IMG/VR virus record: IMGVR_UViG_3300032282_002939
Location: 1 to 64,000 of that record
DNA: 64,000 nt
DNA from: a virus
Strand: one strand, 5' to 3'
This document shows positions 57,850-64,000 of this stretch, piece after piece (the first letter of the stretch is position 1; each line of letters starts with the position of its first letter). The position numbers were made by a program, and so were the translations under genes. The notes below the pieces were generated by a model. The model did not search any database. It saw nothing but the letters and a program-made list of their open reading frames with translations, and was not told where the DNA came from.

Positions 57850-58434
57850 CTAATATTGATAGTTTATATGTAGAATGACAGAATCTACATCTAAAGATGG
57901 TGGAAGAGATTTTTGATCTGAACCATCGTGGATACCTGGAATCATATCTCCGCTATAATATGGTAATCTTTTATTTATTAAATTATTTTGTATGATACCA
58001 TTAGCTGGTATTTTTTCTACAATAGATATTACATTGTCTTCTACAAATTTCTGAGTTTGTCTGGAAATCCATTCATTATAAAATGTTTCTGAAGTGTATA
58101 CGTAAGCTACTTTAAATTCTCTAATGATCATATCATTTATTGTATAGATTATTAAATCATCATATTCATTTTTATAACTATCATTATGAATGGGAGGAAA
58201 ATGATCTATGTGGTATGCAAAATTATTGATTTCACTGATACTAGTGACTGCTTGTAAAGAGTTGTCTATATACAGCCCATAAGCTTGTTTGTTGATTTCA
58301 GGTTTGCCGATTTCTTTTTTTATCCGCATTTTTAAAATATTTGCAGAATTTTTAAAATTAATTTTAGTATTTTCAATGAAATTCAAATATTCTTTTGAAT
58401 CAAATACATCTATATTAAGATTTTTAATTTCTAT
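57850..58434 (-). CDS. Hypothetical protein beside the tail-end oxygenase
   Basis: 194 residues from ATG 58434. Mixed alpha/beta (YGLYIDNSLQAVTSISE, DDLIIYTINDMIIREFKVAYVYTSETFYNEW) with an acetyltransferase-like feel but no clear motif. It is preceded by the oxygenase gene at seven bases distance. Confidence 0.65.
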   Translation of the reverse strand: MEIKNLNIDVFDSKEYLNFIENTKINFKNSANILKMRIKKEIGKPEINKQAYGLYIDNSLQAVTSISEINNFAYHIDHFPPIHNDSYKNEYDDLIIYTINDMIIREFKVAYVYTSETFYNEWISRQTQKFVEDNVISIVEKIPANGIIQNNLINKRLPYYSGDMIPGIHDGSDQKSLPPSLDVDSVILHINYQY

Positions 58435-58441
58435 CATATTT

Positions 58442-59146
58442 TTATCTCCATCTAGGACCGCTAAACCAAGCCACAAGAGAATTTCTCTTTCCTGATGTTA
58501 CCGGATTTACTTTATGAAGAGCAAATGATGGGAATATTATCGCTTCACCTTTATCCATTTTAAAACTACATATAGGATAATTATCTGGTGCTGTAGAAAA
58601 ATCATAAAAAAGAAATTCACCACCTTCATATTCTTCGTGTGAGCTTAACATTAATACAGTTGTTAATTTTCTAAATTTAGTCGATTCTGTTATGGAAGAA
58701 TTGTCTGGAATGTCATACCCAAAATGTTCGTCCATGTGCCAGTCGATGTGATTTTTATCTTGACCGGTATATCTAAGAAGATTAAATCTAAATAAGCTAT
58801 CAAGATCTAAATTAAAATATTTTTGATTTATATTCAAAGATTTCTCAATTATTTCATCAGCAAAGTATATATCATCTTTTTTATCGAATCTACTTATAGT
58901 AAAATGAATGCGGTCTATATTATTATAATTTTCACCAATTAAAGAGCCTTTCTTTTTATCCAAAGTGGGTTCTAATGTAAACAATTTATAATTAATCTCA
59001 TCAACTTTTTCTTTTGAAAGAAAATTTTCATCGTAATAATGAGTAACTCCTTTTGTATTATATCCATTTTTAGATAATTTTTCTTGGTGTATAGGCATTA
59101 CATCAGTATTTTTTTCTGATCCCAAACCATATTTTATATCAATCAT
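58442..59146 (-). CDS. 2-oxoglutarate/Fe(II) oxygenase (prolyl-4-hydroxylase type)
   Basis: 234 residues from ATG 59146. NHIDWHMDEHFG gives H137-x-D139, FALHKVNPVTSGKRNSLVAWFSG gives H211 and R221, and GGEFLFYDF is the core strand. PKHD-type hydroxylases act on proteins. Its place among tail fibre genes suggests a virion protein as target, by inference. Confidence 0.87.
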   Translation of the reverse strand: MIDIKYGLGSEKNTDVMPIHQEKLSKNGYNTKGVTHYYDENFLSKEKVDEINYKLFTLEPTLDKKKGSLIGENYNNIDRIHFTISRFDKKDDIYFADEIIEKSLNINQKYFNLDLDSLFRFNLLRYTGQDKNHIDWHMDEHFGYDIPDNSSITESTKFRKLTTVLMLSSHEEYEGGEFLFYDFSTAPDNYPICSFKMDKGEAIIFPSFALHKVNPVTSGKRNSLVAWFSGPRWR

Positions 59147-59163
59147 TTCAAACCCCTTCACAT

Positions 59164-59415
59164 TTATCCTCCTATAGAGCAAACACCAACACCAACTGGC
59201 GCTGTATAACTATACAAAACAGTCGAAGCATTTGCTGAAATACTTCCAGTGCTGCTTGACATATTAAGTCTTTTAAATCTTAAATAAGAGGTATTTGCTC
59301 CGTCTGCAATTGCACCATTTCCAGAGGCTAAATTGGTAACATTAGCAATAGCTACAGTATTTTGAGATGTAGAATCATTAAAAATAATAGCTGTTGCATT
59401 AATAGAAACGGTCAT
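59164..59415 (-). CDS. Short fibre-associated protein, SIN-motif family member 1
   Basis: 83 residues. The start (VSINATAIIFNDSTSQNTV) is shared with the next two genes; the rest is beta-rich (FKRLNMSSSTGSISAN). Resembles the FSDGTxQ segment at the ends of tail-fibre proteins. Probably a virion component. Confidence 0.68.
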   Translation of the reverse strand: MTVSINATAIIFNDSTSQNTVAIANVTNLASGNGAIADGANTSYLRFKRLNMSSSTGSISANASTVLYSYTAPVGVGVCSIGG

Positions 59416-59425
59416 TGATTTCCCT

Positions 59426-59635
59426 TTAAATTGTAAAAGTTATAACATTAGCATTTTGAGTTATAGAACCAGTAGTCGTTTCAAATAATATTCTACATTC
59501 AGCATTAGAACCAGATTTAGAATAATAAACTGTGTTTCCAGAACCTAAATTTGTTATTGTCGTTATCCCCGCTGAATTTTGAGATGTAGAATCATTATTA
59601 AAAATGATAGCGGTTGAATTTATAGAAACAGTCAT
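59426..59635 (-). CDS. Short fibre-associated protein, SIN-motif family member 2
   Basis: 69 residues with VSINSTAIIFNNDSTSQN followed by a different beta-rich tail. Paralogue of both neighbours by its N-terminus. Confidence 0.68.
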   Translation of the reverse strand: MTVSINSTAIIFNNDSTSQNSAGITTITNLGSGNTVYYSKSGSNAECRILFETTTGSITQNANVITFTI

Positions 59636-59641
59636 TTTTAT

Positions 59642-60673
59642 TTATCCGATGGTTATATGAGTAGAATTACCAGAAATAGTCAAATCTCCAGAAACTGCTA
59701 TACTTCTCAAAGACGGAGTATTTTCCAAAGTAAATTGTTGTATTCTTGAATCATTAATATCACTTAAATACATTTTATGACCATTAGAAGAATATGCTAT
59801 TCCAGAAACATTTCCTAGACCAGCAGTTCTTCCTGCACTAGTGGAAATGCTTATATTTGCCACTAATGTAGCCGTATTAACTTGCCATGGGGTTGATAAA
59901 TTATATTCATATATAATATCACTTGTATAGTCACCAATATACATTTTTGAACCAGTATTATTAAATTCTAATGCATTTGGTGATGTATTAGAAACAGAAA
60001 CGTTTCCAACCAAAGTCGCTGTCGATAAAGTCCAGGCAGAAGACAAGTCGTATTCATGTACTTTATCTAAAGTTAAACCAAGTACATACATCTTGGTACC
60101 ATCTGATTTAAATTTCAAACTTGTTGGATTGGTTTCGCCTGGAGTAACACCAATTACTAAATTACTTGTCATTGAGACAGTTGCTGTATTTACTTCCCAT
60201 GCACTAGAAACAGCATATTGAACTATTTTTGAACTTGATCCTGCTTGATTTGTTAAAAATAATTTACTTCCATCAGAACTAAAATCCATTCCATATGAAT
60301 TTGTCATTGCTCCCAAACTAGAACCAGTAAAATCCGCTATACCTGAAGTATATACTTGAGTTGCAGTATCTATTTGCCAAGCAGTTGACAAATTAAATTG
60401 TAACACTTGATCTGGACTGGAATCAAGTATATACATTTTTGTACCATCTGTTTTAAATCTTATTTCTTCTAAAGTTGTTCCATTACCACTTTTTTGTGTT
60501 TGTAGATATATTGTATTGGTTTGATATGCTACACCGTCTCCCGGAATAGAAATAATAGATACACCAGCAGTGCATGCAGTATTAGAATCAGCTAAGAAAC
60601 GTTGTGTTACCGCAGTATTTTGATAAGTTCCATCACTAAAAATTAACGCAGTAGAATTAATGGATACTGCCAT
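59642..60673 (-). CDS. Tail-fibre-like protein with beta-propeller repeats, SIN-motif family member 3
   Basis: 343 residues. After the shared VSINSTALIFSDGTYQN start come about five repeats of the type DGTKMYILDSSPDQVLQFNLSTAW, typical of beta-propeller blades. May be a receptor-binding or enzymatic fibre part. Overlaps the S74 fibre gene by 17 bases. Confidence 0.78.
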   Translation of the reverse strand: MAVSINSTALIFSDGTYQNTAVTQRFLADSNTACTAGVSIISIPGDGVAYQTNTIYLQTQKSGNGTTLEEIRFKTDGTKMYILDSSPDQVLQFNLSTAWQIDTATQVYTSGIADFTGSSLGAMTNSYGMDFSSDGSKLFLTNQAGSSSKIVQYAVSSAWEVNTATVSMTSNLVIGVTPGETNPTSLKFKSDGTKMYVLGLTLDKVHEYDLSSAWTLSTATLVGNVSVSNTSPNALEFNNTGSKMYIGDYTSDIIYEYNLSTPWQVNTATLVANISISTSAGRTAGLGNVSGIAYSSNGHKMYLSDINDSRIQQFTLENTPSLRSIAVSGDLTISGNSTHITIG

Positions 60674-61463
60674 TCTTTATTTCCTCAATTTCTTTTCTTA
60701 ATTCTTTAATGGATTCGACTAATAATCCAACAATATTTCCATAAGCAACAAATTTCATACCATTTTCATTTATACTGACCGCTTCTGGTAATACTTTTTC
60801 TACTTCTTGAGCTATCAATCCTGTACTGATAACATCAGTATTGATGAATTTAAATGTTATACCATTTATAGCATTTATTTTTTCTAATGGATTTTCAATG
60901 ATTTTTATGTCAGACTTTAATCTTTCATCTGAAGATGAAGAAATAACACCAAGAGAAGTCACATTTCCGTTAAAATAACCAGTACCATTGACTGACAATT
61001 TATCGGCAGGCGCATTATTAGAAATACCAAAATTACCATTAGATACAAAATATGCTGCTGTGCCAATGGTTGCTGTGTTTGTTTGTAGAGTTAAAGCATA
61101 TGCGTTCACAAGAGAAGAATTTGCAGTGAACAGAGTTCCTGTTGAAACCGTTGTCGCATTAACAGTGCCAGTTGTATAAACGCCAGAAGTATTGGCTATT
61201 ACTGATGTCCCAACAGTATGCGAAGCGGCGTTGATAGTTCCAGTATGATATGCTCCAGTTGTATTAGCTATGAATGATGTGCTAATATTATAAGCAACTG
61301 CATTAACAACACTAGAATTGGCGGTAAAAGAAGTACCAACAGTATGTGATGCAGCATTAATCACTCCTGTTGTGTTCGCTATATACAACCCAGAACTGTT
61401 GGCTACTATATTAGAAGAAGCTACTTGAAGTCCGTTTTTGACTAAAAAATCTCTATCTGCCAT
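60657..61463 (-). CDS. Tail fibre protein with S74 intramolecular chaperone
   Basis: 268 residues. Repetitive trimeric-fibre strands (NAASHTVGTSFTANS repeated) lead to SSSDERLKSDIKIIENPLEKI and GLIAQEVEKVLPEAV, the peptidase S74 self-cleaving chaperone; cleavage expected near Ser178/Asp179. Own late promoter. Confidence 0.93.
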   Translation of the reverse strand: MADRDFLVKNGLQVASSNIVANSSGLYIANTTGVINAASHTVGTSFTANSSVVNAVAYNISTSFIANTTGAYHTGTINAASHTVGTSVIANTSGVYTTGTVNATTVSTGTLFTANSSLVNAYALTLQTNTATIGTAAYFVSNGNFGISNNAPADKLSVNGTGYFNGNVTSLGVISSSSDERLKSDIKIIENPLEKINAINGITFKFINTDVISTGLIAQEVEKVLPEAVSINENGMKFVAYGNIVGLLVESIKELRKEIEEIKNGSIH

Positions 61464-61498
61464 CTGGTTCCCTTTCCCACAGAGGTTTTATTTTATTT

Positions 61499-61506
61499 TA
61501 TTTATA
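61499..61506 (-). promoter_or_regulatory. Late promoter (TATAAATA) of the fibre genes
   Basis: Perfect T4 late -10 on the - strand, 36 bases before the S74 fibre ATG. Confidence 0.85.
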
Positions 61507-61512
61507 TAATTC

Positions 61513-62406
61513 TTACCACCAAGAAACTATAATAACTCCTGGACCACCATCACCACCCCTACCACCTCCTAATGAACCTCCAGCACCTCCGCCACCACCC
61601 CCAGAACCAAAAGCACCAGCGCCGCCAGCACCCCCAACAAATATTGTGCTTGCACCCGCACCACCTCCGCCTGAACCTCCACAAGACATGAATGGTTTTG
61701 TGAACATTACACCAGCATTACCATTTGTTTGAGAAGCACCACCAGGAATAGTAGGTATAAATCCTGCACCTGTTATAGCACCACCAGCACCTGTGCTAGC
61801 ACCACCTGTTCCACCTGCGCCACCTGATACTATAATATTAGCTATAGCACCCCAAGTAACCGCTGAAGGGCTAACGGCTGAGCTTTCATTCTGCGCACCT
61901 CCAGCGGTACCTACTTGACCAATAGAAGTAGTGTATAGACCATAGTTATTCCATCTATCAGAAGTAGAGGCTGAACCAGCAGTGCCAGCAGCACCTAATG
62001 CAATAGAACTTCCACCACCTCCTGCACCACCACCACTTGCACTTAAAACATAATCTCCTGTTGGACCTATGAGAGCAACATAGCTTACAGTTCCTGCTGT
62101 TCCGCCAGTAGAAGCAGCACCACCCGGACCTCCAGGTCCTGGTGAGACGTAAAGGGTATCTGGAATATAACTAGCAGGTAACATAAGAGTCGTTATTGCA
62201 CCAGAACCTCCGCCACCACCGCCGCCTCTAGCAGTAGTAGATGAGTTAGTATGACCACCTCCACCTCCACCACCACCTCCAACAAGATAGAAATTGAAGT
62301 AACTTACACCTCTTGGTTTTATGAAAGTATAGACGTTTGTTGCTTCAGCAAAATAGATCGCATAGTTACCATCCATTGATCTCGGTAGATGTGAAAAATC
62401 ACTCAT
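61513..62406 (-). CDS. Glycine-rich tail adhesin, copy 1
   Basis: 297 residues. A compact N-terminus (YTFIKPRGVSYFNFYLVG) is followed by alternating poly-Gly runs and variable loops, ending RGGDGGPGVIIVSWW. This layout resembles the polyglycine-helix sandwich of gp38-type distal fibre adhesins, where the loops set receptor specificity. First of three tandem paralogues. Confidence 0.82.
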   Translation of the reverse strand: MSDFSHLPRSMDGNYAIYFAEATNVYTFIKPRGVSYFNFYLVGGGGGGGGGHTNSSTTARGGGGGGGSGAITTLMLPASYIPDTLYVSPGPGGPGGAASTGGTAGTVSYVALIGPTGDYVLSASGGGAGGGGSSIALGAAGTAGSASTSDRWNNYGLYTTSIGQVGTAGGAQNESSAVSPSAVTWGAIANIIVSGGAGGTGGASTGAGGAITGAGFIPTIPGGASQTNGNAGVMFTKPFMSCGGSGGGGAGASTIFVGGAGGAGAFGSGGGGGGAGGSLGGGRGGDGGPGVIIVSWW

Positions 62407-62407
62407 G

Positions 62408-63316
62408 TTAAAACCCCCAGATCATTACTAAACCAGAACCACCTCGTCCTCCTAAAGAAGAATTTCCAGAGTTGTTGATATAAGTACCGCCACCGCCGCC
62501 GCCAGAACCAATACCCGCATCACCTCCAGTTCCGCCATTACCAGTAGCGGCTCTACAACCTCCACCACCGGAACCTCCACAAGACATAAAAGGCTGCATA
62601 TAAGTAAGCCCAGATTGACCATTAGTTGCAGTTGAACTTGTGCTTCCAGCACCCCCACTGATTGTCGGCATAAAACCAGCACCAGTTATAGAACCTCCTG
62701 TACGCGCTGTTGGCGTTGTAGTACTACCACCACCGCTAGCACCACCGGATAAAATTATAGAACCCCATGTAATACCCGCAGATGGCTCTGATGTAGTTCC
62801 TGTAGCGCCCGCTTGCCCCGCAAATAAAGAATAACTTCCATAAGACCCAAGAATCATATTTGTAGCAGTTGCAGCAGCTCCCGCCGAACCACCGGCTGCG
62901 CTTCCGGCGCCACCGCCACTTGCATAACATATTACATACGCGGCAGTAGTATTTGGTTGTACAGAAATATAAGACGCGCCTCCGCTACCACCGGATGTAC
63001 CATGCGATCCATCGATCGTGCCAGTGTTAATTCCTGCTGATCCTCCAGCGCCTGAATTGACATATAGAATATCAGGAATTAGACTAGCATGGATTAACAT
63101 AGTAGTAATTCCTCCTGAACCACCGCCTCCACCGCCAAAACCATTACTAGCTGAAGCTACTGAGCGTCCAGCACCGCCGCCTCCACCGCCACCTATACAT
63201 ACAATATAGATGCTTGTTATTCCTCTAGGCTTATTCCAGACTTGCCATTGAGAAATACTATAATATACTGAAAAGTTTGATCTGAGATTTTGTGAAATAT
63301 GTGAGAAGTCTAACAT
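62408..63316 (-). CDS. Glycine-rich tail adhesin, copy 2
   Basis: 302 residues. Same plan as its neighbours: QVWNKPRGITSIYIVCIG, Gly runs, MLIHASLIPDILYVNSGAGG and a GGRGGSGLVMIWGF end. The two copies differ most in the loops between Gly runs. Confidence 0.82.
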   Translation of the reverse strand: MLDFSHISQNLRSNFSVYYSISQWQVWNKPRGITSIYIVCIGGGGGGGAGRSVASASNGFGGGGGGSGGITTMLIHASLIPDILYVNSGAGGSAGINTGTIDGSHGTSGGSGGASYISVQPNTTAAYVICYASGGGAGSAAGGSAGAAATATNMILGSYGSYSLFAGQAGATGTTSEPSAGITWGSIILSGGASGGGSTTTPTARTGGSITGAGFMPTISGGAGSTSSTATNGQSGLTYMQPFMSCGGSGGGGCRAATGNGGTGGDAGIGSGGGGGGTYINNSGNSSLGGRGGSGLVMIWGF

Positions 63317-63320
63317 GTTA

Positions 63321-64000
63321 CTACCATGATGTTATTATTACCAAGCCAGGACCGCCGTTACCGCCAGCACCACCGCCACTTGTACCTCCAGCACCGCCAC
63401 CACCGCCGCCGCATCCATATGTTGCATTACCACCTCTAGCACCTGCTGTTGTCGTTGAGTTAGATGAACCCCCACCTGACCCTCCAAGAAAAACTAAAGG
63501 GACTAAAAAACCAGATCCGGCTACTCCAGCACCCGGAGAAGCGCCACCAGAACCACCAGAAATTATGGTACTTTGAAAAACTGAAGGTAGTGGTGCACCA
63601 CCAGTTCCCAAGTTACCTCCCGCAACACCAGAACCGCCTCCACCACCAGCACCGCCAATAGTTATGTCACCTCCCATGGTTGTGGAACCCGCAGCAGTAC
63701 CGCTTACAGCACCACCAGCTCCACCAGTATTTCCCGCAACAGCGGTAAATATTGCAAAATTTGAAAAAGTAGCAGAAGTTGAAACCATAGCAACAGCAGC
63801 AGCACCACCAGCAGCATTGAGGGTAGTTGGACCTGCTGCACCCCCACCACCACCATTAGCATAAGCAAGTAAATATGCTGCTGTGGTGCTTGGATATAAA
63901 CTTACATAACTAGCCCCGCCGTCAGAACCATTAACTCCTGAGCCAGTTGAACCAGCACCTCCTCGACCAACTTGAATGTATAATAAATCAGGTAATAAAA
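63321..64000 (-). CDS. Glycine-rich tail adhesin, copy 3 (5' end outside window)
   Basis: The frame is open from 63321 to the window end, so the N-terminus is missing. DLLYIQVGRGGAGSTG and the end GGNGGPGLVIITSW match the other two copies. An internal ATG at 63788 is not the start because the paralogous sequence continues upstream. Confidence 0.82.
   Translation of the reverse strand, partial: LLPDLLYIQVGRGGAGSTGSGVNGSDGGASYVSLYPSTTAAYLLAYANGGGGGAAGPTTLNAAGGAAAVAMVSTSATFSNFAIFTAVAGNTGGAGGAVSGTAAGSTTMGGDITIGGAGGGGGSGVAGGNLGTGGAPLPSVFQSTIISGGSGGASPGAGVAGSGFLVPLVFLGGSGGGSSNSTTTAGARGGNATYGCGGGGGGAGGTSGGGAGGNGGPGLVIITSW

Noticed and set aside
62640-63864. Proline-rich reading frames on the + strand across the adhesin genes
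   Set aside because: They are the complement of glycine codons in the - strand adhesins, have no ribosome sites and no family.

Overview
The window is part of the genome of a large T4-like myovirus (tailed dsDNA phage) of a Gram-negative, probably aquatic, host. The evidence is a nearly complete T4 replication and virion core in T4-like order: sliding clamp, clamp loader and RegA; gp46/gp47; late sigma gp55; UvsW/UvsY; and gp23-22-21-67-20-19-18-17-16-15-14-13. Around this core are accessory genes typical of aquatic T4-like phages (SpeD, PhoH, peptide deformylase, ClpP-like protease, 2-oxoglutarate oxygenases). The DNA is AT-rich and densely packed, with many ATGA, TTGA and TAATG overlaps. 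No photosynthesis genes are seen, so the host is not identified.

Layout. 1-18275 (+ strand): nucleotide metabolism (nrdA 3' end, nrdB, dCMP deaminase, dNMP kinase, glutaredoxin), a SpeD, small unknown genes, two tRNAs, and an overlapping operon (9022-14795) that looks like a complete nucleotide-heptose pathway with a glycosyltransferase and two methyltransferase-like genes. RNase H, PhoH and a PD-(D/E)XK nuclease follow. A bidirectional terminator at 18276-18300 separates the strands. 18303-22600 (- strand): an outer-membrane beta-barrel gene, ten tRNA genes plus one tRNA-like element with structured spacers, and two small regulator-like genes. 22591-25088: regA-62-44-45. 25104-31467: a probable DNA hypermodification operon behind a strong sigma70-type promoter (TET/JBP dioxygenase, class II glutamine amidotransferase, amidoligase, GNAT, GIY-YIG-like protein, ADDT-like helical protein, P-loop kinase, glycosyltransferase). 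31464-39009: nucleotide hydrolase, deformylase, recombination genes, gp55, uvsW, uvsY. 39066-56625: head, neck and tail genes under TATAAATA late promoters. 56627-64000: lysis genes and fibre/adhesin genes, the last cut by the window end.

Two promoter classes are readable. Host-type promoters (TTGAC-like, exactly 17 bp, TATAAT or TATACT) precede tRNA, regulator, recombination and modification operons. T4-type late promoters (TATAAATA, or AATAAATA) precede virion genes, fitting the gp55 gene.

Mobile elements are unusually dense: about eight GIY-YIG genes or remnants. One sits inside the terminase gene, which is broken into two halves carrying an atypically split intein (35-residue N-intein, 112-residue C-intein). 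Another follows nrdB, with a duplicated nrdB 3' end. Four of these endonuclease genes have a hairpin covering the start site, with a late-promoter motif in the loop or left arm, the logic known for I-TevI of phage T4. Two genes, the gp14 neck protein and a conserved phage protein, appear to start at ATC and ATT.
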